Part shown: piece after piece, positions 34,212-42,985 of the stretch | Layout of the letters: each line of letters begins with the position of its first letter | How positions within the stretch are numbered: the stretch's first letter is position 1 | Assembly (NCBI RefSeq): GCF_017357225.1 | Contig: NZ_CP071604.1 | Location: forward strand, 2,917,001-2,981,000 | Direction: 5' to 3' | DNA from: Rhizobium binae | GTDB lineage: Bacteria > Pseudomonadota > Alphaproteobacteria > Rhizobiales > Rhizobiaceae | DNA: 64,000 bases | The notes under the pieces: generated by a model | The model's input: the letters and a program-made list of their open reading frames with translations, nothing else | Database searches by the model: none | Told to the model about the DNA's origin: nothing | Program-made: the position numbers and the translations under genes

Positions 34212-35420
34212 ATGAGCATTTCAGCCACTACGCCGAATAATGCCATTCCACGAGCGCTATCCCCCTGGCTCACCTTTCTTTTCGCCGCCGCCTGCGGGCT
34301 GGTGGCGGCCAATCTCTATTATGGCCAGCCGCTCGCCGGCCCGATCAGCGCCGATCTCGGCTTCACGCCGGCTGCAACAGGGTTGATCGTGACGCTGACG
34401 CAGATCGGCTACGGCCTCGGCCTGCTGCTGATCGTGCCGCTCGGCGACCTCACAGAAAACCGCCGGCTGGTGCTGCTGCTGATTGCCGTCTCGGCGGTCG
34501 CCCTGATCGGCGCCGCGCTGTCTTCGACGCCCGCCATGTTCCTCACCGCATCGCTGTCGATCGGCCTTGCCTCGGTCGCCGTCCAGGTGCTCGTGCCCTT
34601 CGCCGCCAACATGGCGCCGGATGCGACGCGCGGCCAAGTCGTCGGCAACGTCATGAGCGGCCTGCTCTGCGGCATCATGCTCGCCCGCCCCTTCGCGAGC
34701 TTTCTCGCCGAGGCGTCCTCCTGGCACATGGTCTATTTCGTCACCGCGGCACTGATGATCGTGCTCGCCATCGTCCTGCGCGCCAACCTGCCGGTCCGCG
34801 TGCCAAAGACGAAACTAGGCTATGGCGAACTGCTTGCCTCCATGGCGCATCTGGCGCTGAACTCGCGTGTGCTGCAGCGCCGCGCCCTCTATCAGGCCGG
34901 CATGTTCGGCGCCTTCAGCCTGTTCTGGACGACGACGCCGCTGCTGCTCGCAAGCCCGGCCTTCGGCCTGACGCAGAACGGCATTGCCCTCTTTGCGCTA
35001 GCGGGTGCCGCCGGCGCCATCGCCTCGCCCATTGCCGGCCGGCTTGCCGACCGCGGCATGACGAAAAGCGCCTCGGCGATCGCCATGCTGCTCGGTATGG
35101 CGTCCTTCCTGATCAGCCATTTCGCCGCCGACGGTTCGCTCTCCGCCCTGATCTTGCTGACGGTCGCGGCAATCATGCTCGATTTCGGGGTCACGACCAA
35201 TCTCGTCTGCGGCCAGCGCGCCATCTACGGGCTGAACCCCGAACATCGCAGCCGGCTGAACGGCCTCTTCATGGCCACATTCTTTACCGGCGGCGCAATC
35301 GGCTCGGCACTCGGCGGCTGGGCCTACGCCACCGGCGGCTGGTCGATGACCGCCTGGATCGGCTTCGCCTTCCCGGCATTCGCCTTCCTGCTGTTCCTGA
35401 CGGAAGGGCGCGGCAGGTAA
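34212..35420 (+). CDS. Major facilitator superfamily transporter (drug/arabinose efflux type)
   Basis: A 402-aa membrane protein with twelve predicted helices. ANLYYGQPLAGPISADLGFTP and the loop 2-3 motif GDLTENRRL are typical of the YnfM/YgaY-like MFS group. CGGAG lies 7 nt ahead of ATG 34212; the frame is open upstream in sequence unlike the family. Probably exports a toxic or signalling compound under control of the TetR protein encoded upstream. Confidence 0.88.
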   Translation: MSISATTPNNAIPRALSPWLTFLFAAACGLVAANLYYGQPLAGPISADLGFTPAATGLIVTLTQIGYGLGLLLIVPLGDLTENRRLVLLLIAVSAVALIGAALSSTPAMFLTASLSIGLASVAVQVLVPFAANMAPDATRGQVVGNVMSGLLCGIMLARPFASFLAEASSWHMVYFVTAALMIVLAIVLRANLPVRVPKTKLGYGELLASMAHLALNSRVLQRRALYQAGMFGAFSLFWTTTPLLLASPAFGLTQNGIALFALAGAAGAIASPIAGRLADRGMTKSASAIAMLLGMASFLISHFAADGSLSALILLTVAAIMLDFGVTTNLVCGQRAIYGLNPEHRSRLNGLFMATFFTGGAIGSALGGWAYATGGWSMTAWIGFAFPAFAFLLFLTEGRGR

Positions 35421-35525
35421 GTCGACTTGAGCAATAGCCCTGAAAGTCGGAGTCGATTTCGCGGTTTTGCCTAGTTAATGTGACAAGCTTGCTGGATTTT
35501 TTCGTTTTAACGGGATGTTTTCGGC

Positions 35526-35758
35526 AGGGATATCGATGAAGAAAAGATCGACGATATCGTTCTCGCATTGCTCTGGCTGACGCTGCATGACGAGCGCCGG
35601 TCGTGGAAAGGCGTCGACTGGGATGTACTCGACCGTCTGCATCAGAAGGGCCTGATTGCCAATCCGCAGGCAAGGGCAAGTCCCTCGTTCTCAGCGACAA
35701 AGGATTGCAGCGATCGGAGGAATTGGTTCGCGCGCTGTTTACGCGCGCGAGGTGGTAA
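35526..35758 (+). pseudogene. DUF6429-family gene remnant
   Basis: The frame beginning at AGG 35526 reads (R)DIDEEKIDDIVLALLWLTLH, then WKGVDWDVLDRLHQKGLIANP, which is the DUF6429 N-terminal part. The family Met has become AGG, and a TAA stands upstream in the same frame. After NP one G is missing (AATCCGCAGG instead of AATCCGGCAGG), and the next frame gives AGKGKSLVLSDKGLQRSEEL and VRALFTRARW before TAA 35756-35758. Start loss plus a 1-bp deletion make it non-functional. It lies between the MFS gene and the convergent HxlR gene. Confidence 0.65.
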
Positions 35759-35771
35759 GGCTCTCACCACG

Positions 35772-36188
35772 CTAGCTATCGGCGGCATCGAAACGCGAGC
35801 GGGCCGCGCGCACTGCATCGTGGTTCGCCTCGGCCCAGTTCAACAGCTGCGACAGCGGCTGGTAGAGCGAGCGGCCGAGTTCCGTCATCGAATATTCGAC
35901 GCTCGGCGGTTTGGTCGGGAAGACCTCGCGGTCGATATAACCGTCCCTCTGCAGATCACGCAGCGTCTGCGTCAGCATGCGCTGCGAGATATCGGGAAGC
36001 ATCCGCCTGAGTTCGCCGAAGCGGCGCGGCTCTGCGGCCAGAACTTCGAGCAGCAGCGTCGACCATTTGCCGCCGATCTGCTGCATCATATCCCGGATCG
36101 GGCAATTGGAAAAATCGAGGGCGGCGAGGTCGATCTCACGCCGCCCGCCCGGCATCCTGTTTTTCAGACTGAGGACTGCGCCGCTCAT
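35772..36188 (-). CDS. HxlR-family transcriptional regulator (QorR/YtfH-like)
   Basis: A 138-aa winged-helix regulator: [72 protein letters not shown]. Cys29 in the family position (SNCPIR) is the redox-sensing cysteine of QorR and HypR-type proteins. It is divergent from a QorB-like quinone reductase gene, as ytfH is from qorB in enteric bacteria, so it likely represses it and is relieved by quinones or electrophiles. GGGA precedes the ATG. Confidence 0.88.
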   Translation of the reverse strand: MSGAVLSLKNRMPGGRREIDLAALDFSNCPIRDMMQQIGGKWSTLLLEVLAAEPRRFGELRRMLPDISQRMLTQTLRDLQRDGYIDREVFPTKPPSVEYSMTELGRSLYQPLSQLLNWAEANHDAVRAARSRFDAADS

Positions 36189-36267
36189 CTGCTGGTTCCC
36201 TTTTGGTAACTTACAGCCGAAAAGCTGCCTCCTTTACAGGGTGAAGTCAATTCCTATTCTAGCGTTA

Positions 36268-36282
36268 GTCTCTTTTTGAGAC
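36268..36282. promoter_or_regulatory. Inverted repeat, HxlR operator candidate
   Basis: GTCTC-TTTTT-GAGAC in the 123-bp region between the HxlR gene and the qorB-like gene, 29 bp before the latter's ATG. Confidence 0.4.
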
Positions 36283-36311
36283 CACCTCACACAACGCAGA
36301 AGGAACGATCC

Positions 36312-37220
36312 ATGAGCGAAACCATCCTGGTCACCGGCGCTGCCGGCCAGCTCGGCCAGCGTGTCATCCATCATCTCATCGAGACCTACAAGATCGCCCC
36401 CGGCACGATCGTCGCGGCAACGCGCAGCCCGGAAAAACTCGCCATGCTTGCGAGCAAGGGCGTTCTCACCCGCAAGGCCGATTTCGATGACCCGGCCGGC
36501 CTGGAGCAGGCCTTCGCCGGCATCGACCGGCTGCTGATCATCAGCACCGATGCCCTCGATACTCCCGGCAAGCGTCTCGCCCAGCATAAGGTCGCCGTCT
36601 CTGCCGCCGCCAAGGCGGGCGTCAAGCACATCGCCTATACCTCGATGCCGGCGCCCGACAATTCGCTCGTCACCTTCGCGCCCGATCATCTCGGCACGGA
36701 AAACGCCATCAAGGCAAGCGGCATCGCCTACACGATCATCCGCGACGCCTGGTATCACGACAATTATCTGCATGGCATGCCGCACAGCCTGCAGGGCGGC
36801 AAATGGTACAGCGCCACCGGCGCCGGCAAGGTCGCGACCATTTCCCGCGACGACTGCGCGCTGGCGATCGCCGCAGCCCTTGCCTCCGGCACCTCCGAAA
36901 GCACCACCTACACGCTGACCGGCGCGGTGTCTCTGAACAACCGCGAGATCGCGGCAACCGTCTCCGAAGCATCAGGAAAGCCGCTGGAAGTCGTCGACGT
37001 CACCGACGAACAGCTGGGCCAGGGCATGCGCGGCGCCGGCCTCCCCGGCTTTGTCGCCGACATGCTGGTCTCCGCCGACGCCAATATCCGCGCCGGCAAT
37101 TTCGACATCGTCACCGGCGATTTCACCAAGCTGACCGGCAAACAGCCGCAATCGCTGAAGGATTTCTTTGTGACGCACAAGGCAGCGCTGACGGCGGCTG
37201 GCAGCGCCGGAGGCCATTGA
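36312..37220 (+). CDS. NmrA-type NAD(P)H quinone reductase (QorB-like)
   Basis: A 302-aa atypical SDR. ILVTGAAGQLGQRVIHHL is the dinucleotide motif; VAATRSPEKLAMLASKGV binds the adenosine ribose; HIAYTSMPAPDNS and IRDAWYHDNYL follow the QorB/NmrA pattern. Lack of a YxxxK catalytic pair fits a quinone reductase or redox sensor. AAGGA lies 7 nt ahead of ATG 36312. Paired with the divergent HxlR regulator; likely detoxifies quinones. Confidence 0.85.
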   Translation: MSETILVTGAAGQLGQRVIHHLIETYKIAPGTIVAATRSPEKLAMLASKGVLTRKADFDDPAGLEQAFAGIDRLLIISTDALDTPGKRLAQHKVAVSAAAKAGVKHIAYTSMPAPDNSLVTFAPDHLGTENAIKASGIAYTIIRDAWYHDNYLHGMPHSLQGGKWYSATGAGKVATISRDDCALAIAAALASGTSESTTYTLTGAVSLNNREIAATVSEASGKPLEVVDVTDEQLGQGMRGAGLPGFVADMLVSADANIRAGNFDIVTGDFTKLTGKQPQSLKDFFVTHKAALTAAGSAGGH

Positions 37221-37264
37221 GCTTTCCGCTCAGATTTCGGACGCTTCTCATCACGGGTGGTGTG

Positions 37265-37338
37265 TCACTCACGGCGCTGACGCGCCGTGAGTGGATCCCA
37301 GTGACAAGCACAGAAATCCAGCGCGCCCAAGTCCTTGG
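37265..37338. repeat. Palindromic intergenic element (family B), copy 2, with strong hairpin
   Basis: CACTCACGGCGC (37266-37277) pairs perfectly with GCGCCGTGAGTG (37282-37293) around a TGAC tetraloop, and 37316-37338 is 23/23 identical to 28017-28039. The element lies between the convergent qorB-like and pdxJ genes. The hairpin is stable enough to end transcription in both directions, but it has no T-run. Confidence 0.6.
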
Positions 37339-37424
37339 GCTCAGGAGACGCAAAATGCGTTATATCCTTACGGCGAGAACGCCGGGCCTGGCTCCCCGTC
37401 AAAGCGCAGAGGCAAACGGCTTCC

Positions 37425-38177
37425 TCAAACCGCCTGCCCGCAAGCCCGGCAGAACCGGCGCACCGTCTCGGCCATGCCATATTCCAGCGCATCGGCAGTC
37501 AGCCCATGGCCGATCGAGACTTCGGCAAGCGCTGGAATGCGCTTAACCAATGCCGGCAGGTTCGCGACCGTCAGATCGTGCCCGGCATTGACGGCAAGTC
37601 CGATGGCGAGCGCGGCATCCGCCGTCTTGCCGAGCGCTTCGAGGATCGGCGCTGCTCGTTCCGGCGCGTCGTAGCAGCCGCCATAGGGGCCGGTATAGAG
37701 TTCGATCCGGTCGGCGCCCGTCGCTTTCGCCAGCTTTACCGCTTCCGCATCCCCGTCGCCGTCGGCAAACAGCGAGACCCGGCATCCCATCTTCTTCAGC
37801 CGCGCGACGACATCGGTCAGGAACGCCTGGTGCTTGCGAAAATCCCAACCATGATCGGAGGTTGCCTGCGCAGGATCGTCAGGCACCAGCGTCACCTGCT
37901 CGGGCGCGGAGCCGGCGCAGAGTTCGAGGAATTCTTCCGTGGGATAGCCTTCGATGTTGAACTCGGCTCCGGCAAATTCGTCATCGATCAGGTTGCGGAT
38001 GACCGGCAGGTCGGAAAAGCGGATATGGCGCTGGTCGGGGCGCGGATGCACCGTCAGGCCGCTGGCGCCGGCAGCAAGGGCGATTCGCCCGAGCGCTTCG
38101 ACGCTCGGCCAGGGTAGGTCGCGCCGGTTGCGCAGCATGGCGATGGCGTTGAGGTTCACGGAGAGCTTGGCGGGCAT
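37425..38177 (-). CDS. pdxJ: Pyridoxine 5'-phosphate synthase
   Basis: A 250-aa TIM-barrel enzyme that condenses 1-deoxyxylulose-5-phosphate with 3-amino-2-oxopropyl phosphate to pyridoxine 5'-phosphate, the last ring-forming step of DXP-dependent vitamin B6 synthesis. Signature blocks: [71 protein letters not shown] and [11 protein letters not shown] with [13 protein letters not shown]. Start 38177 follows the family N-terminus; ATG 38186 is possible and no clear Shine-Dalgarno is seen. The isolated position, away from pdxA or acpS, is notable. Confidence 0.95.
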   Translation of the reverse strand: MPAKLSVNLNAIAMLRNRRDLPWPSVEALGRIALAAGASGLTVHPRPDQRHIRFSDLPVIRNLIDDEFAGAEFNIEGYPTEEFLELCAGSAPEQVTLVPDDPAQATSDHGWDFRKHQAFLTDVVARLKKMGCRVSLFADGDGDAEAVKLAKATGADRIELYTGPYGGCYDAPERAAPILEALGKTADAALAIGLAVNAGHDLTVANLPALVKRIPALAEVSIGHGLTADALEYGMAETVRRFCRACGQAV

Positions 38178-38626
38178 GGCTGGCATCCATCGGTCACGGA
38201 AACGAGAGGCCCTGCTTTTAAGCCAAGAGCCCTGCAATGGCCAACGAGATTCGCAGATGGATGCGATGCCGATCGTTGATGCAATCCAAGCACTTCAACC
38301 AGACTTCGACGGCAAGCATACCGCAACAGGAATTCCCGTCGGAGACGTCCGCTCAATGCGGCGGCGCAGCACATGTTATGCCGCACAGCACAGAAGGCAT
38401 GCCGGCAAATTATGCGCTTTCGTTGCTATCCCATTTAAAAGAGATTATTTTTAGTACTTATAAAAAAGATCGTTCACGCATAACGTGGACATTATGTCGC
38501 GTAAACGTAGGCCGCGTACTGCTTCTTTCTCATCGAAAAGACCGCCTAGAGGAAACCCCACTCGCCGCGCCCGGGAAGCAACTGGCAAATCCGCATGAGG
38601 TGCAACAAGATGCCCTAGGAGGGTTC
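38178..38626. other. Intergenic region, AT-rich, upstream of MerR/LuxR-like regulator
   Basis: 449 bp without a convincing gene between the divergent pdxJ and MerR/LuxR-like genes. The segment 38430-38510 is strongly AT-rich for this genome (TTTAAAAGAGATTATTTTTAG, TACTTATAAAAAAGATCG), a plausible promoter and nucleoid-protein target. The reading frame of the downstream regulator is open from 38237, but codons before 38627 do not look coding. Confidence 0.45.
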
Positions 38627-39319
38627 ATGCCAGACGGTTCCAAACGCCTGTTTGCTGCCGCCGGTTTCGCTTCGGAGGCCCGGTCGAAATACCGGTTCCT
38701 GCCTTCGGCTGCGCTGCCGCCGGATCTACCGGAAGGTCCGGTGCCCATTGCCGATATGGCCAACGCATTCGGCGTTACACACAGGACGCTGCATTTCTAC
38801 GAAGAGAAGGGATTGATTTCGGCCAATCGCATCGGCCTGATGCGGGTCTACGGCCAGGACGACGTCATGCGCATGGCTGTCATCACCGTCTGCCGCGAGA
38901 CGGGCATGCCGATCGCCGTGATCCAGGAATTGATGGACGAGCTTCGCAAGGCCGATTCGCAGGAAAGTGCCGAGGCAATGTTCCGCGAGGCCTTGCAGGT
39001 GCGCCGGCGCGAACTGACGGCGGAGATGTCGACGCTGCACCGCCAGCTCCAGCAGGTCGGCGACCTTCTCGATTACGACGGCAGCATCGAGACGCAGCCG
39101 CTCAACGACAATGAGGATAACTCCAGTCTGACCCCGCAAGAAAAGCGTTGCCTGGAGCTGATGGCGGAAGGCTATTCCACCCAGCGCATCGCCCGGGCGC
39201 TCGACCTGAAACACGACGAGACGAGGGATATAGAAGCCGCAATCATCCTGAAATTCCGCGCCAACAACCGCTTTCAAGCGATCGCCAAGGCTGTCCTGCT
39301 CGGCATTGTGCAAGCCTGA
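38627..39319 (+). CDS. Two-headed regulator: MerR-type HTH plus C-terminal LuxR-like HTH
   Basis: A 230-aa protein. Residues 38-110 form a MerR-type winged helix (PIADMANAFGVTHRTLHFYEEKGLIS, ANRIGLMRVYGQDDVMRM), followed by a dimerisation coiled coil (about 110-150: EALQVRRRELTAEMSTLHRQL). Residues about 165-228 look like a second helix-turn-helix of LuxR/GerE type (LTPQEKRCLELMAEGYSTQRIARALDL). AGGAGG lies just ahead of ATG 38627. No effector-binding domain is visible. Target unknown; the AT-rich upstream region suggests complex regulation. Confidence 0.75.
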   Translation: MPDGSKRLFAAAGFASEARSKYRFLPSAALPPDLPEGPVPIADMANAFGVTHRTLHFYEEKGLISANRIGLMRVYGQDDVMRMAVITVCRETGMPIAVIQELMDELRKADSQESAEAMFREALQVRRRELTAEMSTLHRQLQQVGDLLDYDGSIETQPLNDNEDNSSLTPQEKRCLELMAEGYSTQRIARALDLKHDETRDIEAAIILKFRANNRFQAIAKAVLLGIVQA

Positions 39320-39371
39320 TCCGCCTCGATCCCGACGGCCGCCACCGTCTCCTTCCCCGCCGAAACCGGGA

Positions 39372-40499
39372 TCAGCGTACGATCGTCAGCGTCTCCGCCG
39401 CGCGCGTGATCGCGGTATAAAGCCAGCGTTCGCGCGTATCGCGAAAGGCCCAGCTCTCATCGAAGAGCACGACGTCGTTCCATTGCGAGCCCTGCGCCTT
39501 GTGGACGGTCAGCGCATAGCCATAATCGAACTCGTCGTAGCGCTTGCGGGTATTCCAGGGAATCTCGCCTTCGACATCCTCGAAAGCCTGTTTCAGAAGC
39601 TTGATCTTGGCCGCCCCCCGGTCCATGTCGTCGTCCTCGGGGCGGACGAGCAGATTGATCCCGGGCTTCGTCGTTTCCTTCGACGAGGTCATCACCTGCC
39701 ATAGCGAGCCGTTCAGCAAACCCTTGGCGGGGTCGTTCCTCAGGCAGACGAGCTTGTCGCCGGTCTGCGGATAATCGGCGTTAAAACCTTTCAGCTCGCG
39801 CAGGCGCTGATTGTAGCGCCGCCGCGTCCTGTTGGTGCCAACGAGCACCTGGTCGGCATCGAGCACCAGCTGCTGCGTTACCTCGTTCTTCGGGATCACC
39901 TTGGCGGTGCCGTAGTCGCCATACATGATCTCATTGCCCTCGCGCACCTGCATGGCGAGCTTGATGATCGGATTGTCGCGCGCCTGCCGGTGGATATCAG
40001 TCAGCAGGTAATCCGGCTCCTGATTGGTGAAATAGCCGCCGCCCGAAACCGGCGGCAGCTGGCCGGGATCGCCGAGCACCAGGATCGGCGTGCCGAAGCT
40101 CATCAGGTCCTTGCCGAGCGCCTCGTCCACCATCGAGCATTCGTCGACGATGATCAGCGCCGCTTTGGCGACCGGGCTCTGTCGGTTAATCGAAAACATC
40201 GGCGCGATCGATGTCTTGCCGGTCTCCTCGTCCTCCACTGCCTCCTCGCCGCGCGGGCGATAGATCAGCGAATGGATGGTTCTGGCATTGGAGGCGCCGC
40301 GCGAGCGGAGCACCTGCGCGGCTTTGCCGGTGAAGGCGGCAAACAGCACGTCACCGTCGACATTCTCGGCGAAATGCCGGGCAAGCGTCGTCTTTCCCGT
40401 CCCGGCATAGCCGAACAGGCGAAAGAGCGGCGAGCGCCCTTCATTCAGCCATTTCGAAACAGCCTTGAGGGCTTCGTCTTGTTGCGGCGCAAATTGCAT
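39372..40499 (-). CDS. RecD-like ATP-dependent DNA helicase (superfamily 1)
   Basis: A 375-aa helicase of the short RecD/Dda-like kind. Walker A GYAGTGKTT (30-38), motif Ia FAAFTGKAAQVLRSRG, Walker B LIIVDECSMVDE (117-126, Asp120-Glu121), motif III LVLGDPGQLPPV, motif IV DIHRQ, and the UvrD_C_2 motifs FDYGYALTVHKAQGSQW and LYTAITRA. It unwinds DNA 5'-3' in the RecD family; without RecBC subunits nearby it is probably a stand-alone repair or replication-restart helicase. Confidence 0.9.
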   Translation of the reverse strand: MQFAPQQDEALKAVSKWLNEGRSPLFRLFGYAGTGKTTLARHFAENVDGDVLFAAFTGKAAQVLRSRGASNARTIHSLIYRPRGEEAVEDEETGKTSIAPMFSINRQSPVAKAALIIVDECSMVDEALGKDLMSFGTPILVLGDPGQLPPVSGGGYFTNQEPDYLLTDIHRQARDNPIIKLAMQVREGNEIMYGDYGTAKVIPKNEVTQQLVLDADQVLVGTNRTRRRYNQRLRELKGFNADYPQTGDKLVCLRNDPAKGLLNGSLWQVMTSSKETTKPGINLLVRPEDDDMDRGAAKIKLLKQAFEDVEGEIPWNTRKRYDEFDYGYALTVHKAQGSQWNDVVLFDESWAFRDTRERWLYTAITRAAETLTIVR

Positions 40500-40569
40500 G
40501 ATCGCGAGACTTGGCAGGATTCGCCGGCGTTAGGCAAGGCAGAAAACGGCAAATCGTCCGGCCGGACGA

Positions 40570-41496
40570 TCATGCCTGCCACGGCCGGTCCGTGCCGCTC
40601 GCACACATCGACGGGTCCTGCGTCATGGCCTCGATGAGAAAGTCCAAAACCGTCTTGACGCGCAACGGCATGTTGCGCCGCGAGGGATAGACGACGGTGA
40701 TCGGCAGCCGACTCGGCTGGTAGTTCTCCATGACGGGGATCAGCCGGCCGGCGGCGATATCGGGCACGGCGATGATGTGGGAAAGCACTGCGAGGCCCGC
40801 GCCGGCAAGGGCCGCCCGGTGAATGGCGACGGAATTGCAGGCCGTCAGCCGCGGCGAAATCCGGACCGATATGTCTTCCGAGCCATTCGAGAAGGACCAG
40901 CTATTGGCCTCACCTGCCCTGTTGTAGCACAGGCACTCATGGTCTTTGATATCCCAGGGCGTGCGCGGAGCGGCCTTGCGCGCGAGATAGGCGGGAGATG
41001 CAACAAGGAAGGCGGTCGTCCAGCCGATCCGCCGGCAGACGAGGCTGCTGTCGGCGACCGGGCCGAGGCGCACTGCGATATCCAGTCGTTCCTCGATCAT
41101 ATCCGAGCCCTCCTCCCTGAAGAGCAGCTCGACCGAGAGTTTCGGATGGGCGGCGAGAAGGTCGCCGAGCCGCTCGCTGAGATAGAGGCCGAGCGGCGCC
41201 GGAACGCTGAGCCTGACCTTCCCTGAAGCCATGGAGCCTTCGGAACCGGCGGCATCGCCGAGTTCCTCCACCGCTTCGAGGATCCGAAGCGCCATCGGCA
41301 GCATGCGCTCGCCTTCCGCCGTCAGCGACAGGCCGCTCGTCGTGCGATGCAGAAGCCGGGTATTGAAATGGCCTTCAAGCGCCGCGACCTGCCGTGAGAC
41401 CGCCGGCTGCGTCACGTCGAGATCGTGCGCCGCCGCCGAGAAGGACCCCGTTTCCACGACGCGCTGGAATGTCCGCAATGCCGAAACGATATCCAT
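40570..41496 (-). CDS. LysR-family transcriptional regulator
   Basis: A 308-aa regulator: winged helix at residues 1-62 (ALRTFQRVVETGSFSAAAHDLDVTQ, PAVSRQVAALEGHFNTRLLHRTT) and a periplasmic-binding-like effector domain (SVPAPLGLYLSERLGDLLAAHPKLSVELLF). It belongs to the CrgA/DsdC-like group common in proteobacteria. Divergent from the AhpD-like gene at 41628; the shared region carries two GGATA-N5-TATCC sites that more likely bind the Rrf2 protein encoded at 44979. Confidence 0.88.
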   Translation of the reverse strand: MDIVSALRTFQRVVETGSFSAAAHDLDVTQPAVSRQVAALEGHFNTRLLHRTTSGLSLTAEGERMLPMALRILEAVEELGDAAGSEGSMASGKVRLSVPAPLGLYLSERLGDLLAAHPKLSVELLFREEGSDMIEERLDIAVRLGPVADSSLVCRRIGWTTAFLVASPAYLARKAAPRTPWDIKDHECLCYNRAGEANSWSFSNGSEDISVRISPRLTACNSVAIHRAALAGAGLAVLSHIIAVPDIAAGRLIPVMENYQPSRLPITVVYPSRRNMPLRVKTVLDFLIEAMTQDPSMCASGTDRPWQA

Positions 41497-41574
41497 CCCT
41501 GCCCCCTGATACTTTTGCGCATAGGCTTTATGCGGTGAGACTAAGCGAGAATGGCTTTACAGTCCAGCAATTAC

Positions 41575-41608
41575 GGATATTTTGTATCCATAAGGATACA
41601 TGATATCC
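41575..41608. promoter_or_regulatory. Tandem GGATA-N5-TATCC sites, Rrf2 operator candidates
   Basis: GGATA-TTTTG-TATCC at 41575-41589 and GGATA-CATGA-TATCC at 41594-41608; the second is extended to TAAGGATA/TATCCTTA. Both precede the AhpD-like gene (ATG 41628). The same motif stands upstream of the rrf2 gene at 45507-45521. Confidence 0.6.
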
Positions 41609-41627
41609 TTAATTGAAGGAGAGAGAC

Positions 41628-42107
41628 ATGACCCAGCGATTGAACTACGCCCAACAGTCCCCCGAGCTTTTCAAGAAATTCATGGAATTCAGCATGGCAC
41701 TGAAGAGCAGCGTGATCGACGAGAAGCTGCAGGCCCTCGTCGAGATCCGCGCCTCGCAGATCAACGGATGCGGCTTTTGCCTTGATATGCATGTGAAGCA
41801 GGCAAAGATCTACGGCGAGAGCGAACTCAGGCTCCATCACGTCGCCATCTGGCGGGAATCGAACGTCTTCATCCCCCGCGAGCGCGCCGCCCTTGCCTGG
41901 ACCGAGGCGCTGACCAAGCTCCCGGAAGGCGGCGTTCCCGACGAAATCTACGAGCGGGTACGCGGCCAGCTTTCGGAGAAGGAGATATCCGACCTGACCT
42001 TCGTCGTCATGGCCATCAATGCCTGGAACCGCATCAACGTCGGCTTCAAGACCGTGCCCGGCACGGCCGACAAGGCCTACGGCCTCGACAAGGCTGGCCT
42101 GAACTAA
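41628..42107 (+). CDS. Carboxymuconolactone decarboxylase-family protein, AhpD-like
   Basis: A 159-aa all-helical protein. The redox motif is Cys48-Gly-Phe-Cys51 with His55 (INGCGFCLDMHVKQA), as in AhpD-type peroxidase partners and other CMD-family alkylhydroperoxidases; later YGESELRLHHVAIWRESNVF and ERAALAWTEALT are family-typical. AAGGAGAG lies ahead of ATG 41628. First gene of a plus-strand series with an NAD-binding protein and a cupin. The tandem palindromes upstream indicate Rrf2 control, suggesting a response to oxidative or nitrosative stress. Confidence 0.88.
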   Translation: MTQRLNYAQQSPELFKKFMEFSMALKSSVIDEKLQALVEIRASQINGCGFCLDMHVKQAKIYGESELRLHHVAIWRESNVFIPRERAALAWTEALTKLPEGGVPDEIYERVRGQLSEKEISDLTFVVMAINAWNRINVGFKTVPGTADKAYGLDKAGLN

Positions 42108-42175
42108 CCGTCGCAACTCGTTGAGAAGATTCAACTTTGACGCTGTCGGCATCCCGGCGGCGAAAGGAGTCCGTT

Positions 42176-42931
42176 ATGAAAATCGTTGTCATCGGCGGAA
42201 CCGGCCTTATCGGTTCGAAGACTGTCGAACGCCTGCGCACGCGCGGGCATCAGGTGATCGCCGCCTCGCCGAACTCCGGCGTCAACACGATCACGGGAGA
42301 AGGATTGACCGAAGCGCTCGCCGGCGCCGAAGTGGTCGTCGACCTCGCCAATTCGCCTTCCTTCGAGGACAAGGCGGTGCTCGAATTCTTCGAGACGTCG
42401 GGACGCAACCTTCTCGCCGCCGAAAAGACCGCCGGCGTCAAGCACCATATCGCGCTTTCCGTCGTCGGCACGGAACGCCTGCAGGACAGCGGTTATTTCC
42501 GAGGCAAGCTCGCCCAGGAAAAGCTGATCAAGGCATCGGGCATTCCCTACACGATCGTGCATTCCACCCAGTTCATGGAATTCCTGAACGGCATCGCCCA
42601 ATCTGGCACGGTCGGCCAGACGGTGCGACTGTCGCCGGCTTATGTGCAACCAATTGCTTCCGACGACGTCGCCGACGCAATGGCGGATGTGGCGCTTTCG
42701 CCGGCTGTCAACGGGACGATCGAGATATCAGGGCCGGAACGGGCGCGGCTCAGCGACCTCGTCGGCCGATATCTGAAGGCCATGAATGACCCGAGAACCG
42801 TCGAGTCCGACCCGGAAGCGAAATATTTCGGCGTCAGGCTGAACGACCACTCGCTCGTCTCCGACGACAACCCGCGCCTCGGTTCGATCACCTTCGAGCA
42901 GTGGTTCGCAAAATCCGCCCAGCCCAGGTGA
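42176..42931 (+). CDS. NAD(P)-binding protein, NmrA/atypical SDR
   Basis: A 251-aa Rossmann protein: MKIVVIGGTGLIGSKTVERLRTRGHQV, IAASPNSGVNTITGEGL, VVVDLANSP, HHIALSVVGTERL, YFRGKLAQEKLIKASGIPYTIVHSTQF. The active-site Tyr/Lys pair of classical SDRs is only partly kept (YFRGKLAQE). AAAGGAG precedes the ATG. It follows the AhpD-like gene by 68 bp and probably shares its transcript; likely reduces a quinone or aldehyde. Confidence 0.83.
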   Translation: MKIVVIGGTGLIGSKTVERLRTRGHQVIAASPNSGVNTITGEGLTEALAGAEVVVDLANSPSFEDKAVLEFFETSGRNLLAAEKTAGVKHHIALSVVGTERLQDSGYFRGKLAQEKLIKASGIPYTIVHSTQFMEFLNGIAQSGTVGQTVRLSPAYVQPIASDDVADAMADVALSPAVNGTIEISGPERARLSDLVGRYLKAMNDPRTVESDPEAKYFGVRLNDHSLVSDDNPRLGSITFEQWFAKSAQPR

Positions 42932-42985
42932 CCTGGCCATCGACGCGTCCGCTCGGGCGCGTCGTTCCCAACCATGGAGATTCTG

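Noticed and set aside
38237..38626. N-terminal extension of the MerR/LuxR-like gene by 130 codons
   Set aside because: The extra sequence is not protein-like, includes the AT-rich tract, and a good Shine-Dalgarno precedes ATG 38627.
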